This document shows positions 53,101 through 61,587 of a stretch of DNA of 64,000 nt, piece by piece. How positions within the stretch are numbered: position 1 is the stretch's first letter; every line of letters begins with the position of its first letter. The translations under genes were made by a program, and so were the position numbers. This stretch comes from Chitinophaga eiseniae (lineage in GTDB: Bacteria > Bacteroidota > Bacteroidia > Chitinophagales > Chitinophagaceae): the NCBI RefSeq assembly GCF_900167135.1, contig NZ_FUWZ01000003.1, forward strand, positions 124,001 to 188,000. The letters run 5' to 3'. Below the pieces are notes generated by a model that ran no database searches, was not told the DNA's origin, and saw only the letters and a program-made list of their open reading frames with translations.

Positions 53101-53490
53101 TTATATATCAGAGATGTCATCTTCCTCTTCCGGAAAAGCGCTGCCGGAATGACCGCGCCCCCGCGAAACACCGGCATTCTGCTGTAACGCCTTGTACCTG
53201 CGGGACGCCTCGCGCAACTGAAATACCAGCGTGGCAGAACGGATCTCCTGCTGATGCAGGTTTACCTCCGCTAACAATAAAGCTTTACGCTGACGTACCA
53301 TGACCATCCAGCATACCAGCAACAATATCCCCAGCAGCAAAAACAAGGGCACCAATATGTAAAGCGCCAAAGCTGTACCATCAACAGTAGCCTGCGACGG
53401 TGCTGTGCCTTCCCGGATAGTATCCCGGCCGGCACAACCCCACAACAGGATCGGCAACATAAAGTATCGGATGGAAATGGAGCGTTGCAA
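53101..53490 (-). CDS. Hypothetical membrane-anchored protein
   Basis: 129-residue protein with an N-terminal signal ending in a possible lipobox (LLWGC, Cys ~19) and one strong membrane segment (ALYILVPLFLLLGILLLVCW, about 42-62). After it comes a basic region (MVRQRKALLL) and a likely coiled coil (VNLHQQEIRSATLVFQLREA), ending in an acidic tail (PEEEDDISDI). No family recognised. It is the upstream gene of a pair with the DsrE-like protein and faces an AraC-type regulator across a 341-base divergent region. Confidence 0.65.
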   Translation of the reverse strand: MQRSISIRYFMLPILLWGCAGRDTIREGTAPSQATVDGTALALYILVPLFLLLGILLLVCWMVMVRQRKALLLAEVNLHQQEIRSATLVFQLREASRRYKALQQNAGVSRGRGHSGSAFPEEEDDISDI

Positions 53491-53831
53491 TGTCTTTTAA
53501 TCGTGGTTACCTGGCATTAGCCTATCACTGAAATTACCAAATCAACCGGATGAAAACTTGTCCAATCTGGTTTTTTTTACCCCCCCTGCAGTGGGTAAAA
53601 TCGGGGGGAATTCAATAGCAAAAAACCCACATATGATTAAAATAAATACACTTTTCGGTTATACAACACTGGTTATCAACCTGAAATTTTTTTTCTCAAA
53701 AAAACAAACAGGTTACCACCAAAAAAAATTAACTTGGAAGATAACTTTAATACATCCGTGCCTATTTTTTTCAAGGACAAACTATAAGGACAAGCGAATC
53801 ACCCATCCCGTGAAGTAACCAAAAATCGAGT
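53491..53831. other. Divergent intergenic region with C-tract/G-tract hairpins
   Basis: 341 bases between the membrane protein (minus) and the AraC-type gene (plus). TTTTACCC (53575-53582) can pair with GGGTAAAA (53593-53600), while the C7 tract (53580-53586) can instead pair with GGGGGG (53603-53608), so two exclusive hairpins are possible. The rest is AT-rich; TAACTTTA at 53741 is a near match to a -7 element. No gene seen. Confidence 0.5.
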
Positions 53832-54758
53832 ATGTCAAAATCTGCTGTTATCACCAAACAACAACTGGAACATCTTGCCCTGCAGGGAATGTCCTATGCT
53901 GACGATCACGTTGGCGACACCTTCAGCATCAAAGATGTCTCAGATCGTCTTGGTATCTCTTATTCCTATTTCTATCACAACTTTGCGGATTACATGGGAG
54001 AGCCTTTCTGGCACTATGTAAAACGTCACCGCCTCGAACTGTCCGCCGGCCTGCTGCGCCATAGCGGCCACTCTATCGGTATCATCAGCGATCTATGCGG
54101 ATACGCCACTACGGCGGCTTTCAGCAAGGCTTTCAAACAACACTTCAAGGAAAGCCCCAAAGAGTTCCGTCGCATCGCAGAACTACCCAACGAAAAAAGG
54201 ACCATCCAGATCATCGAAACCATCACCGCCTCCGCCGGCACAGATATCTTCGGGAACTTCTTCCGGTACGACCGCGGCGAAAGAGTACAACTGCCCGACT
54301 CTGTACTGTACTATACCCTGCTGTCCCGCGGTCAGAACCCGATCGGTGAAATGATCGCCAAAATGAACCAGTATTACAACGCTATCAGCAAAATACTGGG
54401 ACAAATAGAAATCGCTACCGCTAAAATCATCACCGGCACCCTCGATTCCGTTCCGGTGACAGACTACGAGAAAATATCCATCTACGCCGGCCTCAGCATA
54501 CCATTGCATGCCGCCGCTGCCCACCAGCATATGGAAACGAACTACGGTTACCTGATGCGAAAACGTATCCCCGGCGGCACCTACCTCCGGCTGCCCGTTC
54601 CCATGGACTTCGCCACCGCCGGCATCCCGATGTATAACTTCATCAATCAGAACTGTAAAGAAGGTAATTTCAAAATGAGCGGCAATCACTTCTTTATGGT
54701 GCTCAACGGCACCACCGCCTGCGAAATATATATCCCGCTGCTGCGGAAACATTATTAA
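53832..54758 (+). CDS. AraC-family regulator with GyrI-like effector domain
   Basis: Transcription regulator of 308 residues. The AraC-type double helix-turn-helix is at the N-terminus (~10-115): DVSDRLGISYSYFYHNFADY and ISDLCGYATTAAFSKAFKQH with FKESPKEFRR closing the domain. The C-terminal half (~140-305, IGEMIAKMNQYYNAISKILG; GGTYLRLPVPMDFATAGIPM; CEIYIPLLRKHY) resembles the GyrI-like small-molecule-binding domain often fused to AraC HTH in multidrug sensors, an assignment of moderate strength. It is a single gene ended by the hairpin at 54800, next to a GH20-like gene on the other strand. Confidence 0.85.
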   Translation: MSKSAVITKQQLEHLALQGMSYADDHVGDTFSIKDVSDRLGISYSYFYHNFADYMGEPFWHYVKRHRLELSAGLLRHSGHSIGIISDLCGYATTAAFSKAFKQHFKESPKEFRRIAELPNEKRTIQIIETITASAGTDIFGNFFRYDRGERVQLPDSVLYYTLLSRGQNPIGEMIAKMNQYYNAISKILGQIEIATAKIITGTLDSVPVTDYEKISIYAGLSIPLHAAAAHQHMETNYGYLMRKRIPGGTYLRLPVPMDFATAGIPMYNFINQNCKEGNFKMSGNHFFMVLNGTTACEIYIPLLRKHY

Positions 54759-54799
54759 TCCATGGGGCTACGGGGTTATTCAATTCCTTAGTCACTGCT

Positions 54800-54840
54800 A
54801 AAAGCACAGGGCTTGCCAATGAGGCAAGCCCTGTGCTTTT
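54800..54840. terminator. Bidirectional terminator
   Basis: A perfect 18-base stem (54800-54817 with 54823-54840) around loop AATGA, with A4 on the left side and T5 on the right, ends both the AraC-type gene and the GH20-like gene. Confidence 0.92.
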
Positions 54841-54884
54841 TCATGTTGAGAGAGGTACTTTCTTACATCACGAAACGTACGCTG

Positions 54885-55976
54885 CTACTTCTTAAAAACA
54901 GCGCGGAAACAGTTGGCGCTTGTATTCACCGTATCTGCCTGCTGTTTGCCACGGCCATAGAACTCTTCGAGGAAATGACCGGCGTCCGACCATACCGTCT
55001 GCATCATGCCCTGGTAACGGGGCTTCATCTCCGGCGTGGCGGAACTGCGGAAATCGTACATGTCTTTCAGCTGCGCCACGGCGTTATCGGGCTTGCGCCA
55101 CGGACAGGTAATCACCTGAAGCCCTTTGGATGCGAAGTAAACCGGCGACTTGTCAGGACGCTCGTAATGCCAGTCGCAGATCATAATGTCTTTAGGCACA
55201 AGATCAACAGCACGATGCGTATTGTTCATACTCGCTTCCCACATACCCATACCGGTGGTTTTACCATCCAGCAGACGGTCGCCCCAGATCCACAAGGTAC
55301 GGCCCTTCTGTGCCAGGTGATTACGGATCTTCCATACCTCTCCGGCATACAGCTCCGCTTTGTCACGGCCGCCACAACGCGGGCATTTGTCCTCCCCGAG
55401 ATAAAACACCTCATCCATACCGGCATGAAAAGCAGTGGCCTCAAAAGCGTCCATCACCTCGTCCACCAGTTCAAACACCACTTTATGCACCCCCGGATGC
55501 AACGGGCAATAGCTTTTGCAATACAGGCCGTCGGCATTAGGCCACTCATATTTAGCTGGCATCTTCACCCAGGGGGTTTCGTCAAAATCAGGATATACCT
55601 TCAGCAGGTTCATCGTAGTGCCAGCCCACGACTGATGCCCCAGCAGATTGATCTGCGGGATCAGCCGGATCTGGTGTTGCCGGCACACCTGCACCAGCTC
55701 CTTCACCTGCGCTTTGGTCAGCGCGCCGGGATCACGCAGCTCAGGATGAGAGGTATACTCATAGTTGAAATCCACCCGCAGCACCAGCGTGTTGATATGC
55801 CGCGGCGCCAGTTCTTCGCGGATAAATTTCAGGAAAGGCGCCAGACCGGCGCCCATAGGCGCTGCAATACAAAAGCCACGCACGGGCAAAGTATCTTTCG
55901 GTAAGGCATTGGAAGAAGATGGGTACAGTACAGTGCTGCCCAGCAGCAGCAATAGCATGGTCAATAGTTTTTTCAT
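54885..55976 (-). CDS. GH20-like exported glycoside hydrolase
   Basis: Exported 363-residue protein. ATG at 55976 starts a clear signal peptide (KKLLTMLLLLLGSTVLYPSSS). The mature part is a TIM barrel of GH20 type without the usual N-terminal accessory domain: INTLVLRVDFNYEYTSHPEL, VCRQHQIRLIPQINLLGHQS, then HAGMDEVFYLG, where D188-E189 correspond to the substrate-assisted catalytic Asp-Glu of hexosaminidases (H184-x-G-x-D-E). Immediately after, DKCPRCGGRD contains a C-x-x-C pair. LWIWGDRLLDG and CDWHYERPD fit the later strands. Beta-N-acetylhexosaminidase activity is likely but the divergent barrel makes the exact substrate unsure. Confidence 0.82.
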   Translation of the reverse strand: MKKLLTMLLLLLGSTVLYPSSSNALPKDTLPVRGFCIAAPMGAGLAPFLKFIREELAPRHINTLVLRVDFNYEYTSHPELRDPGALTKAQVKELVQVCRQHQIRLIPQINLLGHQSWAGTTMNLLKVYPDFDETPWVKMPAKYEWPNADGLYCKSYCPLHPGVHKVVFELVDEVMDAFEATAFHAGMDEVFYLGEDKCPRCGGRDKAELYAGEVWKIRNHLAQKGRTLWIWGDRLLDGKTTGMGMWEASMNNTHRAVDLVPKDIMICDWHYERPDKSPVYFASKGLQVITCPWRKPDNAVAQLKDMYDFRSSATPEMKPRYQGMMQTVWSDAGHFLEEFYGRGKQQADTVNTSANCFRAVFKK

Positions 55977-56107
55977 AAAGGGCAATTTTTTCCGACGTTT
56001 CGGACAAAATAACAAATGCATCGCTTTTTATATAGTGAAATCCGGCATTAGATAATTTTACATGCAAAAACATATGATTTTTAATAAATTTGACTAAAAG
56101 CAAATCC

Positions 56108-57250
56108 ATGACCGAGTTTAAGCTCCCTTTTAATGCGAGGCTTACGTTTACCCTGTTATCGCTTATTTTACTGGTATACATCGCCCATATGGCCAGCAGC
56201 ATCATCATCCCGCTGCTGTTTGCGTTTCTCATCTCCATCATGCTGCTGCCGGTAACCTACTTCCTGGAAAAACGCAAATTTCCCCGGGGATTGGCCGCTG
56301 CCGTCGCAGTACTGCTGTTTATCATCGTCATCCTGTTGATCATGCTCCTGATGGGCACCCAGATGCAGGCCTTCATCGCGGACTTCCCCCAGCTGGAAAG
56401 AAAGCTGCTGGACACCGTCACCTCCCTGCAGGAATGGATCGACCACCGGTTCCATATCAGTTCCAACGCCCAGCTCAGCTACCTGCAAAAAGCAGCACTG
56501 GGAACACTCGGCACAGCTACCAGCTTCATCAGCCAAACCTTCCTCTCCCTGTCTTCCCTGATCGTGTTTGTGGTGTTTGTACTGCTGTATTCTTTCTTCA
56601 TGCTGTTTTACCGTAAGCTGCTGGTGACTTTTCTCGTCAGGCTCTTCCAGGAAAAACACCGCGACACCCTGCTGGACGTCCTCGCCCGCACCCGCTTCAT
56701 CATCAAAAGCTATGTCGGCGGCCTGATGATAGAAATGGTGGTAGTAGCCTTTCTAAACACCGCCGTATTCCTGATACTCGGCATCAAATACGCCATACTG
56801 CTCGGCGTTATGGCCGCTATCTTTAACATCATCCCCTATATCGGCATTTTTACCGCCCTCATCATCAGCATGCTGGTCACGCTGACTACGGGCACGCCTA
56901 TATCAGCGTTACAGGTAGGCATCGCGCTCTTCCTGATCCACCTGCTGGACAGCAACGTGCTCCTGCCCCGCATCGTAGGCTCCAAAGTGAAAATCAACGC
57001 GCTGGTGACCATCGTTGGCGTAGTCATGGGTAATATGTTATGGGGCATACCCGGCATGTTCCTCGCCATCCCCATCATCGCCATCATTAAAATTGTATGC
57101 GAGAGCGTGGACTATATGAACCCGTGGGCCATCCTCCTGGGAGACGAACAGGAAGAAAAAACTAAGAAAGTGAACCAGATAGCCGAACAAAAAGGCCAGC
57201 CCGGTGTGAACGATATCTCAGAGAGCCCTGCATCGCCCGAAAAAAAATAA
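56108..57250 (+). CDS. AI-2E family (PF01594) transporter
   Basis: Inner-membrane protein of 380 residues with about eight hydrophobic segments, of the AI-2E/UPF0118 family (TqsA, YdiK and cation/proton transport relatives). ATG at 56108 is preferred to a TTG at 56090. Typical parts are FAFLISIMLLPVTYFLEKRK, a soluble stretch at ~95-145, RFIIKSYVGGLMIEMVVVAF, GIKYAILLGVMAAIFNIIPY and PRIVGSKVKINALVTIVGVV. The C-terminal tail is charged and disordered-looking (EEKTKKVNQIAEQKGQPGVN). TAAATTTG at 56085 matches a -7 element but would leave a leader of only about nine bases. The transported molecule cannot be told. Confidence 0.93.
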   Translation: MTEFKLPFNARLTFTLLSLILLVYIAHMASSIIIPLLFAFLISIMLLPVTYFLEKRKFPRGLAAAVAVLLFIIVILLIMLLMGTQMQAFIADFPQLERKLLDTVTSLQEWIDHRFHISSNAQLSYLQKAALGTLGTATSFISQTFLSLSSLIVFVVFVLLYSFFMLFYRKLLVTFLVRLFQEKHRDTLLDVLARTRFIIKSYVGGLMIEMVVVAFLNTAVFLILGIKYAILLGVMAAIFNIIPYIGIFTALIISMLVTLTTGTPISALQVGIALFLIHLLDSNVLLPRIVGSKVKINALVTIVGVVMGNMLWGIPGMFLAIPIIAIIKIVCESVDYMNPWAILLGDEQEEKTKKVNQIAEQKGQPGVNDISESPASPEKK

Positions 57251-57256
57251 ATACTA

Positions 57257-57290
57257 AAAAGCCGCGGAAGACCAATGCTCCGCGGCTTTT
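57257..57290. terminator. Bidirectional terminator between AI-2E transporter and czcA
   Basis: AAAAGCCGCGGA (57257-57268) pairs with TCCGCGGCTTTT (57279-57290) around a 10-base loop, giving a T-run on either strand for the two converging genes. Confidence 0.9.
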
Positions 57291-57318
57291 CTCATTTATA
57301 AAACAACCAACTCAACTG

Positions 57319-60300
57319 CTACGCTGCTGCTTTCCTTAACATCCTGCGATATACCCAGTAAAACACAATCGGGAAGATAAACAGGTTGAACAACGTATCG
57401 GTGATCAAACCGCCAATCACCACACGGGCCAGCGGCCGCGCCGTTTCGGCCCCGATACCATGACTCATTGCAGCAGGCAGCAACCCGATAGCCGCCATCA
57501 TCGCCGTCATGATCACAGGCCGTATCCGCGACTCCACCCCGTCCCTGATGGCCTCCGCCAGCGACGCATCGGAGTAGGGATGGATACTCCGGATATTCGT
57601 TTTGAACTTCGTCAGCAGGATCACCCCGTTCTGCACACAGATACCAAACAATGCAATAAACCCGATACCGGCGGAAATACTGAAATTGATACCGGTCAGC
57701 CACAACGAAAAAATACCGCCGATAATAGCAAAAGGTACATTGTTAAGCACCAGCAAAGCGTCTTTCATCCGTCCGAAGAGAATAAAGAGAAACAGGAAAA
57801 TCAGCAACAGGCTGATAGGCACCACCTGCGTCAACCGGTGGGTGGCGCGTTGCTGGTTCTCGAAATCGCCCGCCCACTCCAGGAAGTAGTTCTTCGGCAA
57901 CGCCACCTGTTCATTTACCTTCTCCCGCGCTTCCGCAATGGTACTGCCCAGATCACGGCCACGGACTGAAAACTTGATCGCACCGTAACGCTGGTGCTTG
58001 TCCCGGTAAATCATACTGGGCCCCACAATATGACTGATATCGGCAATCTCCTTCAGCGGGATCTTGTTGCCCCGCAAAGTAGGGATCGTCAGGTTCCCGA
58101 TGGCCACCTCATTCTCCCGGAAGTTCTCCGGGTAACGGATACGCAGGTCAAAATTCTTCTCCCCTTCATAAATTTTAGTGGCCGCTTTACCGCCGATCGC
58201 CATTTCAATCACTGAATTGGCGTCTTCCGTTGTAACGCCATAAAGCGCCATCTTCTGTTGGTCCAGGTTGATGCGCAACTCCGGCTGGCCAATATTGCGC
58301 AGGATGCCCAGGTCCTCAATGCCCCTGACGGTTTTCAGGATTTTTTCTATCTGCTCCTCGTGTTTCTCTACGGTCTTAAAATCATCGCCAAAAAGCTTCA
58401 CCACAATAGATCCTTTCACTCCCGACACCGCCTCCTCCACATTGTCCATGATGGGCTGGGAAAAATTGAGTGTTACGCCGGGCGTACCGTCCAGCTTCGC
58501 ATTCATCCGGTGAATGAGCGCTTCTTTGGAGATCCCGCTCTTCCACTGGTCCTGCGGATAGATGTCCACGTGAAACTCTATGTTGTAGAAGCCCGTGGCA
58601 TCAGTACCGTCGTTGGGACGGCCCGTCTGCGACATCACCTGCCTCACCTCCGGGAAGGTCAGGATTTTCCTGCGCATTTCATTGGCCACCCTGACCGACT
58701 CCTCCAGGGAAGTGCTCAGCGGCCCTGTCGCCCGGATGTAGATCGCGCCTTCATTGAGCTGCGGCAGGAACTCCGTTCCCAGGAAACGGAAGCAATACAG
58801 GCCCACCACCAGCACCACAATGGAAAAGGTAAATACCACACGGCGGTGATGAAACGTATAGTTAAAAATGCGCGAAGTAGCACGGTGTATAAAGTCAAGG
58901 AAGAAATTATGTTTCTCCTTCACATTCTTACGCAATAACACGCTCGCCATGGCTGGCACCAGGGTAAATGTCAGTATCAGCGCGCCTAACAACGCAAAGC
59001 CCAGTGTCCATGCCAGCGGGGAGAACATCTTCCCTTCCACTTTCTCAAAAGTAAAAATGGGCAGTAAACCGGTGATGATGATCAGTTTGGCAAAGAAAAT
59101 ACCTTTACCGTTTTCCATACAGGCTTTCCGGATCATGCCCAGCTTGCTCTGGCGGTTGAACCGCTCCATGCCCACCTGGTGCGCCTTTCTGTCCAGCATC
59201 ACAAAGATCCCTTCCATCATCACCACAGCGCCGTCTATAATGATCCCAAAGTCAATGGCCCCCATCGACAGCAGGTTGGCGCTCATCCCTTTCAGTTTGA
59301 GGCAGATGAAAGCAAACAGCAATGACAACGGTATCACTACGGAAACAATAATGGTAGTCCGCCAGTCAGCCATAAAAATGAAGACGATCACCGTCACGAA
59401 GATGATGCCTTCGATCATATTGTGGAGCACCGTATGCGTGGAGAAGTCGATGAGGTCTTCCCGGTTATAGAAGGTCTTAATCTTCACATCCTCCGGCAGA
59501 ATGCGGGTATTCAGCGTTTCTATTTTTTCCTTCAGCGCTACGATCACATTGGCAGGGTTTTCTCCCTTGCGCATTACCACGATCCCTTCCACCACATCAT
59601 GATCGCGGTCGCGGCCCACCTGCCCCAGACGGGGCAATGCGGCGATGGACACGTCCGCAACGTCCTTCACCAGGATAGGCGTGCCGCCGATGTGATCTAC
59701 GATCACGTTTTTAATCTCCTCAACGTTGTTCAGCACACCAATGCCGCGCACAACATATGCCTGGGCGTTTTTGACGATCACATCGCCGCCTACGTTGATA
59801 TTGCTTTTGGAGAGCGCCTGAAACATCTCCTGTGCGGTAATATCGTACTGTACAGCCTTGTCCGGGTTCATGGTCACCTGGTAAATTTTAACTTCGCCAC
59901 CGAAGCTTACGATGTCCGCCACGCCAGGCACGGCCAGCAGATTACGCTCCACCACCCAGTCCTGCAGCGTTTTCAGCTGTTCGATATTAAGTTTGCTGCT
60001 CTCCAGCGTGTAACGGTAAATCTCGCCGGTAGGCCCGTAAGGGGGCTGGATCTCCGGCTCCACACCATCCGGCAGTCCTGCGGAAGCGATATTGTTATTT
60101 ATCTGCTGTCGGGCAAAGGTATCGTCCACCTCATCGTCGAAGATCACCTTCACAACGGACAGTCCAAACAGGGATGACGAACGGATATGCGTTTTTTTCT
60201 GCGCCCTGTTCATGGCTATTTCAATGGGGCGGGTCACAAATTTCTCTACTTCTTCCGCGCTGCGGCCCTGCCACTGGGTGATGATGGTCACGGTGGTATT

Positions 60301-60438
60301 GGTCACGTCCGGGAAAGCGTCCACGCCTATCTGCTTGAAGCTGACATAGCCCGCCACGGCCAGAATGCCCGCGGCAAAAAAGATGAAATATTTGTTCTTC
60401 AGGGAAAAAGCAAGTAGCTGCTTAATGAATCTGTTCAT
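57319..60438 (-). CDS. czcA: CzcA-type heavy-metal RND efflux pump
   Basis: Inner-membrane RND transporter of 1039 residues of the HME (heavy-metal efflux) class, the proton-driven pump of a tripartite CzcCBA system. It has 12 membrane segments with two large periplasmic loops. TM4 carries AIDFGIIIDGAVVMMEG: D396, D402 and E409, the spacing of the CzcA D402/D408/E415 set that marks divalent (Zn/Co/Ni/Cd) exporters rather than Cu/Ag pumps like CusA. RITQWQ-like TIITQWQGRSAEEVEKFVTR near the N-terminus, GGKAATKIYEGEK, and GICVQNGVILLTK in the C-terminal half are also typical. It is the last of three genes after the TolC-like and adaptor genes. Confidence 0.96.
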   Translation of the reverse strand: MNRFIKQLLAFSLKNKYFIFFAAGILAVAGYVSFKQIGVDAFPDVTNTTVTIITQWQGRSAEEVEKFVTRPIEIAMNRAQKKTHIRSSSLFGLSVVKVIFDDEVDDTFARQQINNNIASAGLPDGVEPEIQPPYGPTGEIYRYTLESSKLNIEQLKTLQDWVVERNLLAVPGVADIVSFGGEVKIYQVTMNPDKAVQYDITAQEMFQALSKSNINVGGDVIVKNAQAYVVRGIGVLNNVEEIKNVIVDHIGGTPILVKDVADVSIAALPRLGQVGRDRDHDVVEGIVVMRKGENPANVIVALKEKIETLNTRILPEDVKIKTFYNREDLIDFSTHTVLHNMIEGIIFVTVIVFIFMADWRTTIIVSVVIPLSLLFAFICLKLKGMSANLLSMGAIDFGIIIDGAVVMMEGIFVMLDRKAHQVGMERFNRQSKLGMIRKACMENGKGIFFAKLIIITGLLPIFTFEKVEGKMFSPLAWTLGFALLGALILTFTLVPAMASVLLRKNVKEKHNFFLDFIHRATSRIFNYTFHHRRVVFTFSIVVLVVGLYCFRFLGTEFLPQLNEGAIYIRATGPLSTSLEESVRVANEMRRKILTFPEVRQVMSQTGRPNDGTDATGFYNIEFHVDIYPQDQWKSGISKEALIHRMNAKLDGTPGVTLNFSQPIMDNVEEAVSGVKGSIVVKLFGDDFKTVEKHEEQIEKILKTVRGIEDLGILRNIGQPELRINLDQQKMALYGVTTEDANSVIEMAIGGKAATKIYEGEKNFDLRIRYPENFRENEVAIGNLTIPTLRGNKIPLKEIADISHIVGPSMIYRDKHQRYGAIKFSVRGRDLGSTIAEAREKVNEQVALPKNYFLEWAGDFENQQRATHRLTQVVPISLLLIFLFLFILFGRMKDALLVLNNVPFAIIGGIFSLWLTGINFSISAGIGFIALFGICVQNGVILLTKFKTNIRSIHPYSDASLAEAIRDGVESRIRPVIMTAMMAAIGLLPAAMSHGIGAETARPLARVVIGGLITDTLFNLFIFPIVFYWVYRRMLRKAAA

Positions 60439-60456
60439 AATGCTGGCCTTTAGGGT

Positions 60457-61569
60457 TTACTGCTGATCGCTCAGTGTGTCATAAATGAATACCTGGCGGG
60501 AGGCGATGATGCGCTCCCCTTCTTTTAACCCGGAGGCGATATACGTACGGTTATCCACTGTTTTGGCGATTTGTATTTCGCGGATGGCCACACCCGGTTT
60601 GGCTGTAGTCAGCACCAGCACATAGTATTTGTCATGGTCGAAAATAATACCGCGGGAAGGGATGCTCACCATATTGGAATCCACGTGGCGTTTGGCTTTG
60701 GCCCGTACAAACATTTCCGGCTTCAGGAAAAAGCCGGGATTGTCTACAATCACCCTGGCTTTCATCACCTTGGTCTCCGGGTCCAGTACATTATAGATTT
60801 TGTCTATTCTGCCGGTAAAAGTTTTATCGGGATAGGACAAGGTAGACATCTCTACCGGATCGCCTTCGCGGATACCGGAAATATCAGATTCAAAAACATT
60901 GATCATGGCCCATACGTCTTTGAGATCGGCCACCACAAAAATGGGGTCTGTATTGTCCGGCCGCCATTGCATGCTTTCAGCTGCCCGCTTGCTGATCACG
61001 AACCCCGGTACCGGCGCTTTCACCATGTAGCTGGTCTGATGCGCGCCGCCGTTAATTTCCAGTACGGCGCTGGATTTGTTGTAGGCCGCTACTGCCTTGT
61101 CATAGTTGCTTTTGGCCTCTTCGTAGTCCTTCTGCGAGTTCAGCCCGCTTTTGTAGAAAGACTCCGCTACTTCCATGTTGCGTTTGGCAGTCGCCATATC
61201 GCTGGCGGTTATACGTTGATCGGCGGTAAACCCCGCCATTTCAGGACTTTTGATCACGGCAAGGACCTGCCCCTTCTGTACAAAATCGCCGGAATGTACT
61301 TTCACTTCGCTGACGATACCGCTGACCATTGGGAAAATGCGGGCAGTCTTGTCTTCGTTTTCACTGATTTTTCCGGTCAGCAGCATTTCGTTATCGGCGG
61401 AGGCGGTGGTGGCAGTATCCACCACCAGCGTGCGAAGCAGCGAATCACTGAGCGCCCATCGGCTTGTCTGTTCTGGTGCCGTTTTGCTGCCGCAGCCGGT
61501 GAGGATAATGCCCTGAATGGTGATAATAAAAACAGCTGCAGGTATATAAAGCTTCTTAATGTTTTGCAT
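60457..61569 (-). CDS. czcB: RND efflux periplasmic adaptor (CzcB-like)
   Basis: Membrane-fusion protein of 370 residues linking the RND pump to the outer-membrane channel. The N-terminus is a lipoprotein-like signal (FIITIQGIILTGCGSK, lipobox LTGC). The lipoyl/barrel-sandwich halves are seen (VSGIVSEVKVHSGDFVQKGQ; LAVIKSPEM), with a helical hairpin between ~115 and 165 (AESFYKSGLNSQKDYEEAKS) and the second half (VKAPVPGFVISKRAAESMQW). The C-terminal beta-barrel follows (PVEMSTLSYPDKTFTGRIDK). No histidine-rich metal-binding tail is present. It is 18 bases from each neighbour, in the order czcC-czcB-czcA. Confidence 0.94.
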   Translation of the reverse strand: MQNIKKLYIPAAVFIITIQGIILTGCGSKTAPEQTSRWALSDSLLRTLVVDTATTASADNEMLLTGKISENEDKTARIFPMVSGIVSEVKVHSGDFVQKGQVLAVIKSPEMAGFTADQRITASDMATAKRNMEVAESFYKSGLNSQKDYEEAKSNYDKAVAAYNKSSAVLEINGGAHQTSYMVKAPVPGFVISKRAAESMQWRPDNTDPIFVVADLKDVWAMINVFESDISGIREGDPVEMSTLSYPDKTFTGRIDKIYNVLDPETKVMKARVIVDNPGFFLKPEMFVRAKAKRHVDSNMVSIPSRGIIFDHDKYYVLVLTTAKPGVAIREIQIAKTVDNRTYIASGLKEGERIIASRQVFIYDTLSDQQ

Positions 61570-61587
61570 GATGCTGGTGTAATTTGA

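Noticed and set aside
54813..55904. 363-codon plus-strand frame opposite the GH20-like gene
   Set aside because: It begins in a terminator and lacks protein features, while the minus strand has signal peptide and HAGMDE motif.
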